Program-made: the position numbers and the translations under genes
From: Acinetobacter genomosp. 15BJ
Lineage (GTDB): Bacteria > Pseudomonadota > Gammaproteobacteria > Pseudomonadales > Moraxellaceae
Reading direction: 5' to 3'
Length of the DNA: 64,000 nucleotides
Assembly (NCBI RefSeq): GCF_000400715.1
Contig: NZ_KE007351.1
Span: 186,001 to 250,000, forward strand
Notes under the pieces: model-generated
Database searches by the model: none
What the model was told of the DNA's origin: nothing
What the model saw: the letters and a program-made list of their open reading frames with translations, nothing else
Part shown: one piece after another, positions 1 to 8,552 of the stretch
Numbering within the stretch: the stretch's first letter is position 1
Layout of the letters: the number at the start of each line of letters is the position of its first letter

Positions 1-63
1 AGACAAAGAAATAGCCTTGCTTACGGATGGTCATCTGAGTTTACATTGCCAACATTTGGCTAA
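1..63 (+). CDS. Possible C-terminal end of a plus-strand gene
   Basis: Frame 1 is open from the window edge to a TAA at 61-63 and encodes about 20 residues ending in LPTFG. The stop lies one base before the rlmB stop on the other strand, which would make a tight convergent pair. The fragment is too short to recognise, and an open frame of this length could occur by chance. Confidence 0.2.
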   Translation, partial: RQRNSLAYGWSSEFTLPTFG

Positions 64-64
64 A

Positions 65-814
65 TTATACAGCACTACGCTGACGACACGCCTCATAAAG
101 TGCCATACCTGTTGCCACACTGACATTCAGACTTTGTAGATCACCAGACATTGGAATATAAACGGTATGATCACATTGTGACTGAGTAATTGGACGAAGC
201 CCTGTATCTTCCGCCCCCATAACAATCACTACAGGACCTTTGAAATCACATTGTTGTATCGGCAATGCTTTCTCATCCAGCATCGTCCCAATTACACGGG
301 TATGAGTGCTGTCTTTTAAATGCGCTAGGGTTCGAGCGAGGTTAGTGACTTGAATAAATTTCACTTTTTCAGCGCCGCCTGCTGCAACTTTACGTGCTGT
401 CGGGGTTAAACTGGCTGAACGATCACGGGGAACAATCACCGCCTGAACGCCCATCGCAGCCGCTGTACGAATACACGCGCCCAGATTATGCGGATCAGTC
501 ACTTGGTCAAGTGCTAACAACAATGCATCTGGCGACTGTTGCATGATCTCATCCAAATCTTTTTCATTTAGGGTTGGATGTGGACGCACAGCGGCCACTA
601 CACCTTGATGAAATGGTAACCCTGCAAGCTTTTCTAAACTATCACGACTGGCTTTTTGTACACTGATACCAAACGGCTCTGCCAACTGCAAAATTTTTTG
701 CAAACGTTGATCATCACGACCTTTCAATGTAAATAAAGTCAAAACGCGTTCAGGCTCCAACTCCAACAATGACTCCACTGAATGAACGCCATAATAATAT
801 TCGGGTTTTGCCAT
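65..814 (-). CDS. rlmB: 23S rRNA (guanosine-2251-2'-O)-methyltransferase RlmB
   Basis: SpoU/TrmH (SPOUT) family enzyme that uses S-adenosylmethionine to 2'-O-methylate G2251 in the peptidyl-transferase P-loop of 23S rRNA. The 249 residues match the family length. An N-terminal L30e-like substrate-binding domain (about 1-75) precedes the knotted catalytic domain. That domain shows motif 1 with N110, G112 and R116 (DPHNLGACIRTA), motif 2 GAEDTG at 200-205, and motif 3 IPMSGDLQSLNVSVATG at 220-236 with the AdoMet-binding asparagine. The gene lies downstream of ppnP on the same strand but is separated from it by a terminator, so it probably has its own promoter in the roughly 60-base gap. The family call is firm; the exact G2251 target is inferred from family membership. 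Confidence 0.95.
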   Translation of the reverse strand: MAKPEYYYGVHSVESLLELEPERVLTLFTLKGRDDQRLQKILQLAEPFGISVQKASRDSLEKLAGLPFHQGVVAAVRPHPTLNEKDLDEIMQQSPDALLLALDQVTDPHNLGACIRTAAAMGVQAVIVPRDRSASLTPTARKVAAGGAEKVKFIQVTNLARTLAHLKDSTHTRVIGTMLDEKALPIQQCDFKGPVVIVMGAEDTGLRPITQSQCDHTVYIPMSGDLQSLNVSVATGMALYEACRQRSAV

Positions 815-867
815 GAACGACCTCGTTTAGAAGCTCCTCCTTTATCAAGAGGATATTAGGGAATTTT

Positions 868-906
868 AAAAAAATAAAAATCCTGCAAAGGAACTTTACA
901 GGATTT
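868..906 (-). terminator. Intrinsic terminator of ppnP
   Basis: A hairpin with arms AATCCTG and CAGGATT (about 879-905), with further AAAG/CTTT pairing inside, is followed on the minus strand by a T-rich run. It lies about 40 bases after the ppnP stop and before rlmB. Confidence 0.8.
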
Positions 907-944
907 TCTTTGAGCGTAGTGTACTCGATTTAAGAAGGAATAGG

Positions 945-1271
945 TTAACCTTCTAAATGGCAAACATAATCGAGTACTTCATCTGCTTCAATGTGAAACA
1001 TGCTATTTCCAGGTACATAAAAAGACTGACCTGCGCGGAATAATTCACTTTCAGTGCTATCTGCGATTTTGACACGGCATTCACCAGAAATAATTTCCAT
1101 ACGCTCTGGAACATGTGTTTCGAACGTTAAAGCTTGTTCAGTAGGTAAAATAACCCCTAAAGTCTTTTTTGTACCATCTTCAAATTGTACAGTATGGCTA
1201 ATACATGCCCCACCAAAATACACATTCGATTTCTTAATGACCGTTACATGATCAAATTGCACTGAACTCAT
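945..1271 (-). CDS. ppnP: Pyrimidine/purine nucleoside phosphorylase PpnP
   Basis: Small single-domain cupin of the PpnP/YaiE (formerly DUF1255) family. The family carries out phosphorolysis of several nucleosides to the free base and ribose-1-phosphate, acting in nucleoside salvage. At 108 residues it is slightly longer than the E. coli protein (94). The characteristic segments are visible: NVYFGGACISHTVQF near residues 16-30, GVILPTEQALTFET at about 39-52, ERMEIISGECRVKI at about 56-69, and a C-terminal FYVPGNSMFHIEADEVLDYVCH. It is monocistronic, with a terminator downstream. The family match is strong; the substrate range is inferred from the family. Confidence 0.92.
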   Translation of the reverse strand: MSSVQFDHVTVIKKSNVYFGGACISHTVQFEDGTKKTLGVILPTEQALTFETHVPERMEIISGECRVKIADSTESELFRAGQSFYVPGNSMFHIEADEVLDYVCHLEG

Positions 1272-1396
1272 GCGTACTCTCCAAATAATGCCGCATTTAT
1301 ATTAGATTATGCTGGACGTAGTTTAATTGTGCCGTGACAACTAATCAATCCATTTTCTAGGCTAAACATAGCAATTTTCATACCTGAGCCCAGATT

Positions 1397-1770
1397 AACA
1401 AAGTAAAGCTTTGTCTGGGCGCAAGTCGAACAGCTATGCTGTGAGTAAAGAGGAAAAACAAAGCGAAGCTTTGTCCGAGCGCAAGACGAGCAGCTTGGCT
1501 GCGAGTGGCGAGGAAAACGCTTCGCAAGGCTCGGGCGCAAGTCGAACAGCTATGCTGCGAGTGCGAAGATCAGCAAACATCACTAATGTTTACCTGAACG
1601 CAAGACCTTGCCCCATACATGGCTCATATGCTGCGAGTGAAGAGAAAAAACAAAGCGAAACTTTGCCCATGCGCACGACAAGCAACTTTTTACTGATCGC
1701 AGGAGCTAAGCATCAGACTTACCGCTTTTCTACCCATGACTCAGAAATACAAAGTGAAACTTTCCCTTAA
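1397..1770. repeat. Degenerate 60-bp-period hairpin repeat array
   Basis: About four to five decaying copies of a unit lie between ppnP and recN. Each unit combines a self-complementary block (for example ACAAAGC-GAA-GCTTTGT at 1458-1474) with a core reading GCGCAAG-N-CGA-N-CAGCT-N-GCTG-GAG. The cores start at 1419, 1479 and 1535, spaced 60 and 56 bases, and more degraded copies follow near 1598, 1628-1660 and 1735-1768. The first copy is preceded by a stem with arms CCCAGA/TCTGGG and CAAAG/CTTTG (about 1389-1420). Because 60 is divisible by 3, a 119-codon open frame runs through the array, but it reads as repeated low-complexity sequence and I do not consider it a gene. About 100 bases after the array lead to recN and show nothing clear. 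Confidence 0.75.
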
Positions 1771-1886
1771 ACTTACAAACAACCAGCAATTCCTCAGTAA
1801 ATCAGGAAAATCCTGTATTCCGCTCTTGTCGTCACTTTAAAACTTCTCTATCTTTAAGCAAAAGATTCCGTGCATTGGATGCGTTT

Positions 1887-3545
1887 ATGCTCACCCATTT
1901 AACTTTAATTAATTTTGCACTCGCCGACCATCTGGCTTTAGACATTGAACAAGGTTTCAATGTGCTGACTGGTGAAACTGGTGCGGGCAAATCATTACTG
2001 TTAGATGCACTTTCAGCATGCTTAGGTGAACGTACTGATACCAATTATGTGCGTTATGGTGCAGACAAAGCCGATGTTACCGCCGTGTTTAGTTATCAGC
2101 CCAAAAGTGCGGAAGCACATTGGCTCACCGAACACGAATTGGATGATGATTCAGGTGAAATCCATTTAAGACGTGTGATTTTCGCCACAGGCCGCAGCAA
2201 GGCATGGATTAATGGGCGTCCGAGTAGTTTGGCTGAGCTGAAAGAAATCGGTCGTTTACTGGTACAACTCTATAGTCAGCATAGTCAGCAACAATTACTC
2301 GAACCACCCTATCCAAAACATTGGCTGGATCGTTATCATAATTTCGCAGAACCGTCTCATGCGGTGCGTGAAGCGTATAGCACATGGCAACGAAATATTC
2401 GGCAACACCAAGCTGCTTTAGATGCGCAAGCAACACGCATTCAAAAAATCCAAAGCCTAGAGTCTCAAATAGAAGAGCTTGAAGAGGTTATTCAAACCGA
2501 TTATCGCGAAACAGAACAAGAATTTGATCGTCTCAGCCATCATGAACATATCATGCAGGACTGTAGTTATAGCCTCAATGTCTTGGATGAAGCGGAACAA
2601 AATATCACCCAAGAAGTTGCCTCAATCATTCGCCGATTAGAATCTCATGCAGGTCGTAGCGAACAGTTAGCCAATATTTATAACTCTTTGTTAAATGCAC
2701 AAAGCGAAATAGACGATGCAACCGCAAGTTTGCGTCAGTTTATTGATCGTCAAAGCTTTGACCCTGAACGCATGGAACAGTTGAATGCAACCCTCGAAGT
2801 CTTTCATCGTCTAGCACGTAAACATCGTACTCAACCGGAATTACTGAAACAAGAATATGAAGCTTGGCAGCAAGATTTAGAGCAACTCCATCAACTTGAA
2901 GATCCAGAAACGCTCGCCGAACAAGTTGAAGTTTCCTATCAGGCATTTATACAAGCCGCGCAACATCTAGATCAAATTCGACGTGCGGCTGCAATTCCAT
3001 TGGCGAAACAACTGACTGGGCAAGTTAAACCATTGGCACTACCTGAAGCACATTTTGAATTTAAATTTGAACCACAGGAGCCCAATGCAGAAGGTCTCAG
3101 CTTTATTCAGCTTCTCTTTACTGCAAATAAAGGGATTCCTCCGCAACCATTGGCACGCGTTGCCTCAGGTGGTGAGTTATCTCGTATTGCACTGGTAATG
3201 CAAGTGATGAATGCAGAGAAAACAGATGCAGAAGTGCTGGTCTTTGATGAAATTGATGTGGGGATCAGTGGCGGCACAGCAGAAGTGGTTGGTCGCTTAC
3301 TGGCTGACCTTGCACAACACGTCCAATTATTGTGTATCACCCATCAGGCGCAAGTTGCGGCACAGTCTGATCAACATTTATTGGTTAAAAAACAACAGAC
3401 TGATCCAGCCAGCAGCACCATCATCGAGTTGGGGGAAGAACAGCGTATCCTCGAATTAGCCCGCATGTCTGGTGGGGTCGAAATTAGCGAAACCACATTA
3501 CAGCATGCACGCCAACTGCGTCAGCTTAAGTTCCAAACGGCCTAA
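1887..3545 (+). CDS. recN: DNA repair protein RecN
   Basis: SMC-like ATPase of recombinational double-strand-break repair. The 552 residues match the family length. Walker A GETGAGKS lies at 29-36. The ABC signature ASGGELSR (about residue 425) and Walker B VLVFDEIDVGISGG (about 450-463) lie near the C-terminus, with a long coiled-coil-rich middle (about 150-360) between the two half-ATPase heads. I chose the ATG at 1887 because MLTHLTLINFAL aligns with the usual RecN N-terminus (E. coli MLAQLTISNFAI); an in-frame ATG four codons upstream at 1875 is possible. It stands alone upstream of yqgE, which has its own promoter. I see no clear LexA-type operator, in keeping with Acinetobacter lacking a classical LexA. 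Confidence 0.95.
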   Translation: MLTHLTLINFALADHLALDIEQGFNVLTGETGAGKSLLLDALSACLGERTDTNYVRYGADKADVTAVFSYQPKSAEAHWLTEHELDDDSGEIHLRRVIFATGRSKAWINGRPSSLAELKEIGRLLVQLYSQHSQQQLLEPPYPKHWLDRYHNFAEPSHAVREAYSTWQRNIRQHQAALDAQATRIQKIQSLESQIEELEEVIQTDYRETEQEFDRLSHHEHIMQDCSYSLNVLDEAEQNITQEVASIIRRLESHAGRSEQLANIYNSLLNAQSEIDDATASLRQFIDRQSFDPERMEQLNATLEVFHRLARKHRTQPELLKQEYEAWQQDLEQLHQLEDPETLAEQVEVSYQAFIQAAQHLDQIRRAAAIPLAKQLTGQVKPLALPEAHFEFKFEPQEPNAEGLSFIQLLFTANKGIPPQPLARVASGGELSRIALVMQVMNAEKTDAEVLVFDEIDVGISGGTAEVVGRLLADLAQHVQLLCITHQAQVAAQSDQHLLVKKQQTDPASSTIIELGEEQRILELARMSGGVEISETTLQHARQLRQLKFQTA

Positions 3546-3593
3546 TTAAAGCGATAAAATTTCAGAAAAAGATTGGCGAAATCCGATTAACTC

Positions 3594-3621
3594 TTGTATG
3601 TTGATAAAAAGAACCTATATA
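3594..3621 (+). promoter_or_regulatory. Sigma-70-type promoter for yqgE-ruvX
   Basis: TTGTAT (3594-3599), a 16-base spacer, then TATATA (3616-3621). It lies about 30 bases before the expected leader of yqgE and after the recN stop. Prediction from sequence match only. Confidence 0.5.
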
Positions 3622-3659
3622 GATAAATCAGCACAATACATTGATGGAGAATCGCCTAG

Positions 3660-4214
3660 GTGACGAAACAATATTTAACTCACCGTTGTCTCATCGCTCC
3701 ACCAGACATGGCAGATGACTTTTTTGCCAATACAGTCATCTATATTGCTCGCCATGACGAAGACGGCGCTCAAGGCATCATTATCAACCGACCTTCAGAC
3801 TTACAGATCAAAGAATTACTCAATGATTTAGAGATTGATGCAGATAACGTACATCCTCATGCTGTGTTGCAAGGTGGTCCATTGCGTCCTGAAGCTGGAT
3901 TTGTCCTGCATACAGGTCAGCCGACATGGCATTCATCCATTGCGATTGGTGAAAATGTCTGTATCACCACCAGTAAAGATATTCTGGATGCGATTGCACA
4001 TAACGAAGGTGTTGGACGTTATCAAATTGCCTTGGGTTACGCCAGCTGGAGTAAGAATCAGCTCGAAGAAGAAATGATACGGGGCGATTGGCTGATCTGT
4101 GAGTCGGATATGGATTTAATTTTTAATTTGCCTTATCACGATCGTTGGGATGCCGCTTACAAGAAAATTGGGGTAGACCGTACTTGGTTTGCTTCTGAGA
4201 TTGGTCATGCCTGA
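3660..4214 (+). CDS. yqgE: UPF0301/YqgE (AlgH-like) family protein
   Basis: 184-residue YqgE/AlgH family protein of unknown biochemical function; the AlgH name comes from an alginate-regulation phenotype in Pseudomonas. The family hallmarks are visible: LIAPPDMADDFFANTVIYIARHDEDGAQGIIINRP near the N-terminus (about 10-43), VLQGGPLRPEAGFVLH (about 70-85), and the C-terminal LGYASWSKNQLEEE (about 125-138). The start is GTG at 3660, preceded by GGAGA about 8-12 bases upstream. Its stop overlaps the start of ruvX by 8 bases, so the two are translationally coupled; this yqgE-yqgF pairing is common in proteobacteria. Confidence 0.9.
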   Translation: MTKQYLTHRCLIAPPDMADDFFANTVIYIARHDEDGAQGIIINRPSDLQIKELLNDLEIDADNVHPHAVLQGGPLRPEAGFVLHTGQPTWHSSIAIGENVCITTSKDILDAIAHNEGVGRYQIALGYASWSKNQLEEEMIRGDWLICESDMDLIFNLPYHDRWDAAYKKIGVDRTWFASEIGHA

Positions 4215-4650
4215 TATGCAAACACCCCAATCCATCATGGCTTTTGACTTTGGTACCCAAAAAATGGGGATGGCGATGGGCCAATCCACGATTGAAAGTA
4301 GCAATCCTCTGCCATTATTCCCGATGAAAGATGGTATTCCAGACTGGGATAAATTATTAAAGATTGTCAAAGAATGGCAACCCAATTTATTTATCGTGGG
4401 TTTACCACTGAATATGGATGATAGTGAATCTGAGCTCTCCGCTCGAGCACGAAAATTCGCCCGTCGTTTACGCCACCAAACCAATATTGAAACCTGGATG
4501 GTGGATGAACGTCTGACTACGCGCGAAGCAAGGGAAGAACTCGAATTTTATCAAAGTAAAGGTCAGGCAAAACGTTTATCGGCTGATAGCTTTGCAGCGG
4601 CGCTATTGATTCAGAGCTGGTATCGCGACCCAGCTGGAATTACACCTTAA
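4207..4650 (+). CDS. ruvX: Holliday junction resolvase-like RuvX/YqgF
   Basis: RNase H-fold nuclease family YqgF/RuvX, implicated in 5' pre-16S rRNA processing and proposed as a Holliday-junction resolvase. The 148 residues are family-typical. The acidic active-site positions are visible: the first Asp in MAFDFGTQKMGMA (D14), the Glu in VDERLTTREA (about residue 99), and the Asp in DSFAAALLIQSW (about residue 125). The glycine-rich VGLPLNMD segment follows strand 4. I chose the ATG at 4207, which overlaps the yqgE stop by 8 bases; an ATG three codons later is an alternative. Probably co-transcribed with yqgE. Confidence 0.92.
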   Translation: MPDMQTPQSIMAFDFGTQKMGMAMGQSTIESSNPLPLFPMKDGIPDWDKLLKIVKEWQPNLFIVGLPLNMDDSESELSARARKFARRLRHQTNIETWMVDERLTTREAREELEFYQSKGQAKRLSADSFAAALLIQSWYRDPAGITP

Positions 4651-4672
4651 GGCAAATCCCCTCATAACCTTC

Positions 4673-4706
4673 AATCGCCTAGTGCTATGCATATCATTAG
4701 GCGATT
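4673..4706. repeat. 34-bp inverted repeat between convergent genes
   Basis: Perfect 9-base arms AATCGCCTA (4673-4681) and TAGGCGATT (4698-4706) flank a 16-base spacer that is itself largely self-complementary around ATGCAT. It sits just after ruvX and before the convergent efflux operon. There is no strong T-run on either side, so it may be a weak terminator or a 3'-end stabilising hairpin. Confidence 0.5.
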
Positions 4707-4762
4707 ATGTAAAACTCAAAGTAATCTTCACGAATAAAATAATATTTTTAACCTTAATTGAA

Positions 4763-5764
4763 TTACTTTTCGATAATTCTGACGGTGGCTGTACGTCCAG
4801 AAACAAAGGCCAACGGATTTTGCGGTTGCTCATCCAATACAATTTTCACAGGCACACGTTGCGCCAAACGCACCCAACTAAAAGTTGGATTCACATTGGC
4901 CAATAAATTCGAGCTACCAGAACGTTCACGATCTTCAATCCCGCTTGCGATGCCTTGTACATGCCCACGAATACGTTGCTTATCCCCCATCAACTGTACC
5001 GTTGCAGCATCACCCACATGAATACGGTTCAGTTTGGTCTCTTCAAAATAACCCACGACATAGAGCTGATGACGGTCTAATAAAGCGGCAACTGCCTGTC
5101 CGACCTTCACATAATTACCAACCCGCAAATCAAAATTCGATAAGGTGCCATCCGCGGGTGCAACCACTTCTGAACGATTCAAGTTCAGTTGAGCCAAATG
5201 TAAATTGCTATTTGCCACTTCAATCAACGCTTGTTGCTGTTGGATGGCGGCATTGGCCTGCTCAATATTAGCGGTGAGCTGCTCACGCTCAGCCACAGCT
5301 TGATCGCGAGTCGCAAAAACCTGATCTTGTTCTTGCTTAGAAATCGCACCATCCATCAAGCTGGCATAACGTGCTGCATTTTTCTCAGCCAGTTTCATAT
5401 TGGCTTCAGTTTTCACTAAGCTCGCTTTCGAACCTGCTAAATTTGCATGTGCTTGCGCTAAACCTGCTTTGGCTTTGGCAATATCTGACTTGGCTTGCTC
5501 AACATCCAAAGCCTGACGTGCCACATCAATCTTGAACAGAACCTGCCCTTTTTTTACCGTCTGGTTATCTTGTACCAAGACTTCAGTCACCAAACCATTC
5601 ACATCAGAAGCAACCTGAATCACATCACCACGGATACGCCCATCACGTGTCCACGGTGCTGCATTGTAGTAATTCCATAAATGCACGATGGTGTAAACGG
5701 CAATCACAACTGCAACCAGCAATACAATTGGACGTATAACTTTTCTTACATCAAATGCATTCAT
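4763..5764 (-). CDS. HlyD-family membrane fusion protein of an AaeA-type efflux pump
   Basis: Periplasmic adaptor that links an inner-membrane permease to an outer-membrane channel. One N-terminal transmembrane anchor (about residues 11-28) is followed by a biotinyl-lipoyl half (DVNGLVTEVLVQDNQTVKKGQVLFKID), a long alpha-helical hairpin rich in Ala, Gln and Glu (about 85-190), the second lipoyl half (VVAPADGTLSNFDLRVGNYVKVGQ) and a beta-barrel domain. The C-terminal part of the barrel is typical of the EmrA/AaeA subgroup. I chose the ATG at 5764 because GAGGT lies about 8 bases upstream; an in-frame GTG at 5782 lacks this. It is the last gene of a FUSC-DUF1656-adaptor operon, the layout of AaeXAB-like aromatic carboxylic acid efflux. 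The substrate is inferred, not shown. Confidence 0.88.
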   Translation of the reverse strand: MNAFDVRKVIRPIVLLVAVVIAVYTIVHLWNYYNAAPWTRDGRIRGDVIQVASDVNGLVTEVLVQDNQTVKKGQVLFKIDVARQALDVEQAKSDIAKAKAGLAQAHANLAGSKASLVKTEANMKLAEKNAARYASLMDGAISKQEQDQVFATRDQAVAEREQLTANIEQANAAIQQQQALIEVANSNLHLAQLNLNRSEVVAPADGTLSNFDLRVGNYVKVGQAVAALLDRHQLYVVGYFEETKLNRIHVGDAATVQLMGDKQRIRGHVQGIASGIEDRERSGSSNLLANVNPTFSWVRLAQRVPVKIVLDEQPQNPLAFVSGRTATVRIIEK

Positions 5765-5829
5765 GTTTATGACCTCTACCACCTTTCTTTAAATCATTAA
5801 ATTTTAGCATCAGCATTTCGTCCAAGACC

Positions 5830-6036
5830 TCAGGCCCACAGCCAAACAAACAGGCAATGCACCAGTAGCATCAAACCCAAGTAAAAGCACAAATTGAAAA
5901 TACTGGGCAATGCAATCCAGCCCTTGATGACCAAACGATCAACTAAGGGACTGAGTAGCTTAAACAGCAGATAAGCAACAATGGCTTGTACCAAAAGGAT
6001 TGGGATATAAACCCCATAAAGATTCATTTCACCCAT
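5830..6036 (-). CDS. DUF1656 small inner-membrane protein (AaeX-like)
   Basis: 68 residues with two hydrophobic segments (about 9-28 and 40-66) and the conserved N-terminal motif MNLYGVYIP, characteristic of DUF1656/AaeX. These proteins always accompany FUSC permease plus HlyD adaptor operons; their molecular role is unknown. The ATG at 6036 overlaps the stop of the upstream FUSC gene by 8 bases and has AGGGG about 8 bases before it, pointing to translational coupling. A second in-frame ATG lies three codons later. Confidence 0.85.
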   Translation of the reverse strand: MGEMNLYGVYIPILLVQAIVAYLLFKLLSPLVDRLVIKGWIALPSIFNLCFYLGLMLLVHCLFVWLWA

Positions 6037-8122
6037 GAGATACCCCTAAACCAGATCTTTCCAAATACATCTGTTCTATTGAGACATGACCAATACTTTC
6101 ACAAATATTATTCAGTGAAATTAACAATCGCTGCCGTAATTGCACATCTTCAATCTGTTGAGAGATGTCTTGCAAAGCTTCAATTTGTTGCACAATTTGC
6201 GTAGGAAAATGATGAATGGACAGTTGCTTTTCTTGGGTTTGAAAATAATCTGCCAACTGCTGTTGTAACTGGTTCAAGCCATTTTGTAGTTCCAACAATT
6301 GTGGCAATTTTTGGCTAATTTCTTGCAAACGGACTAAATCAACAATCGAACTACTTTCAACCAATGCATTTTGAATCGCCGTTTTCACGTCTGGGTTCTG
6401 TACCATCTTGGTATTTAATACCCCGACACGGTCCAACATACTACGTAAATGAATTTTAAAATCAGTGCCATAAGACAGATGCAAAGCTTGGCGCATCGCT
6501 TGGTAATGCAAAGCTAAAATTCGCGTGGCGCTGGTATCTGGTGAAACAGCACGGACCAAATCAATCACAATCAGGGACACTAAAACGCCTAACACCATGG
6601 CAAAGGAACTATCCAGATAAGAAACTGCATCCATCGTATATTTGTTGTGTAGGTTCAGCCCCATCATGGTATTAATCCCAAGTACCATTCCTACAGGCAT
6701 CAGCATTTGATTGGCCATCATGGTCACAGCAACAAGGAATACCGGAAATAGCACCAGTGCCAATTGCCAGAAATGAGTAATATGCGGGAAGATTCCGAAA
6801 GCATAGATAAAAACTAAACCCGCCGAGACAATACTGCCCCAAATAAAAATACGTAATACAGGTACAGGATTATCCAAGGCCGTTAAGATACAGGCAGTAA
6901 TCGCCCCCATTTGAGCCATCATAAAGCCCGCTTTCCAACCCGAAAGAATCCATGCTGCGGTCACAATAAAGGTAATCAACACCGCACTGATGCCGCCACG
7001 AACGGCAATGCCATGATCCCGATGCAAACTCGGATACTTGGTGGTAATGGCAGTAATTTCAGTTGGAATCTCTTTATTCCCTTGCTGAATCTGCTGCCAA
7101 ATCAATTTCACTGCCAGCATATTGGCAATAAAATGGCGAACATCCATCTTCAATGCACCCAATACAATTTGTTGTTCAGCTGTGGCTTGAGCAATCAGCT
7201 CGGCAAAATTTTCTTCGAACTTTATGGGTAAACCCTGCAAATCACTGGGTTGAACAATGCGCTCTTGCTTTAAAAAAGCCAATGTATCTTGACGGATACG
7301 ATTTAAATGCGGCCTAAGATTGCTCATTTGCATTTGTTCAAGTTGTTTCACCCGTTGCGATAAAGCCACCAGATTGGCCACCACCAATGAAACCTGATGC
7401 AGCATTTCCTGCAAGGTTTTGGTCATGCCCTTTAACTCACCTTTTTCATAAGCCAAATGTACCGCCAAGGCATGAATATCTGCGGTATCACGGGTAATTA
7501 CCGACAAAATTTGCGTATCGTTTTCTGGTGTTTCTTGAACAGTAATCAGCTTTTCAAAAGTACTTTCCAGATCATTCAGGGTTTTATTGACCCGCTGTTT
7601 AATCATTGCACCGACATGCACAGGGAAAAAGGTTGCTGACACCACAGCAGTTGAAATCACCCCCACGGAAATTTCAAGCACACGCGCCAAGGCAATATCA
7701 AAAATATTATAGGTATCAATATAGGTAATCGCGTTATAGACAATCATGGCGGTTGAATAACCCGCTAGCATGAATACATAACTACGTGGTGTACGGTCGA
7801 GCAAAGAGACATAGAGTGCAAAGCCCACCCACAAGGACAAAATAATGGTAAACAGCCAAGGGGTATTAATAAAATGGGGGGTGAGAAACAAGGCAATCAT
7901 GGCCCCTGCTACTGTTCCTACCAAGCGATACACACATTTTGAAGACACCATACCCGAATAGGGACTGGCAATAATCAACACTGTACCAATCGACCACATC
8001 GGATTAATCAAATCCAATTCAAACGAAATAAACAGTGCCAGCATACCTGCTACAAATGTTTTGCAGGCAAAGATGAGGTCAAGTCGACTCGGTCTAAAAG
8101 CCAACAGCTGTTTAAATAGCAT
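6029..8122 (-). CDS. FUSC family (AaeB-type) inner-membrane efflux permease
   Basis: 697-residue fusaric-acid-resistance family transporter. Two membrane domains, each with about five to six hydrophobic helices (about residues 15-170 and 370-510), alternate with two soluble helical domains (about 175-360 and 520-690). The N-terminal FRPSRLDLIFACKTFVAGMLALFI segment matches the PF04632-type FUSC opening. It is the first gene of the operon that continues with the DUF1656 protein and the HlyD adaptor. The divergent IclR-type gene across a 430-base gap is a plausible regulator. By family it exports aromatic acids or related compounds by proton motive force; the actual substrate cannot be read from the sequence. 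Confidence 0.88.
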   Translation of the reverse strand: MLFKQLLAFRPSRLDLIFACKTFVAGMLALFISFELDLINPMWSIGTVLIIASPYSGMVSSKCVYRLVGTVAGAMIALFLTPHFINTPWLFTIILSLWVGFALYVSLLDRTPRSYVFMLAGYSTAMIVYNAITYIDTYNIFDIALARVLEISVGVISTAVVSATFFPVHVGAMIKQRVNKTLNDLESTFEKLITVQETPENDTQILSVITRDTADIHALAVHLAYEKGELKGMTKTLQEMLHQVSLVVANLVALSQRVKQLEQMQMSNLRPHLNRIRQDTLAFLKQERIVQPSDLQGLPIKFEENFAELIAQATAEQQIVLGALKMDVRHFIANMLAVKLIWQQIQQGNKEIPTEITAITTKYPSLHRDHGIAVRGGISAVLITFIVTAAWILSGWKAGFMMAQMGAITACILTALDNPVPVLRIFIWGSIVSAGLVFIYAFGIFPHITHFWQLALVLFPVFLVAVTMMANQMLMPVGMVLGINTMMGLNLHNKYTMDAVSYLDSSFAMVLGVLVSLIVIDLVRAVSPDTSATRILALHYQAMRQALHLSYGTDFKIHLRSMLDRVGVLNTKMVQNPDVKTAIQNALVESSSIVDLVRLQEISQKLPQLLELQNGLNQLQQQLADYFQTQEKQLSIHHFPTQIVQQIEALQDISQQIEDVQLRQRLLISLNNICESIGHVSIEQMYLERSGLGVSHG

Positions 8123-8552
8123 GAATATGTCTCAGTTAAGCGTCAGTTTAATCACGCATGCCATCACTAAAAAAGTGACAAACTGTCCAGACTGACTTGA
8201 AAACATTCAGATCAGGGCAAGTGCGATGAGTGAAACTGGATATAAGGAGTGATCTGCAATACTTAGCATTTTTAGGTGTTTTCACCTAAAAATAATTATC
8301 CACATAAGACATTGCATAGCTTATTTTTTCAAAATCGAGTAAATTAGTCAACATAAATTATCACCATTTGATAATTTTTCATTTTAATTTAAAATAATCA
8401 CAATAAAATTTATCATTTTTCTCAGTATTCACCCTAAACGATTGATCTCGGCTGATCAGATTTAAAAGTACATACACGACCTTTCGCTTTTCTGTTATAA
8501 AGCAATAAAAGTTCGGTTTTCACGTTATTTTGTAAGGAGTAGGCGTCCCATC
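8123..8552. promoter_or_regulatory. Divergent control region between the efflux operon and the IclR-type gene
   Basis: This 430-base AT-rich gap carries several symmetric sites. A perfect 11-bp inverted repeat has arms ATTTTTAGGTG (8268-8278) and CACCTAAAAAT (8283-8293) around TTTT; neither side has a T-run, so it is not a standard terminator. A consensus DnaA box TTATCCACA follows at 8296-8304. Perfect arms AAATTATC (8355-8362) and GATAATTT (8370-8377) are spaced 7 bases, and TGATC/GATCA (8443-8447, 8454-8458) are spaced 6. The downstream gene has AAGGAG (about 8536) before its ATG. These are operator candidates only. Confidence 0.5.

Noticed and set aside
1307..1540. 77-codon minus-strand open frame at the same array
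   Set aside because: Most of it is the complement of the repeat units; only the last 24 residues look ordinary, and no family is recognisable.
1411..1770. 119-codon plus-strand open frame in the repeat array
   Set aside because: It begins with TTG, has no ribosome-binding site, and its translation repeats with the 60-bp unit, which shows that the frame follows from repeat length rather than selection for protein.
1397..1770. CRISPR array
   Set aside because: Units are contiguous and diverged with no unique spacers of constant length, and there are no cas genes nearby.
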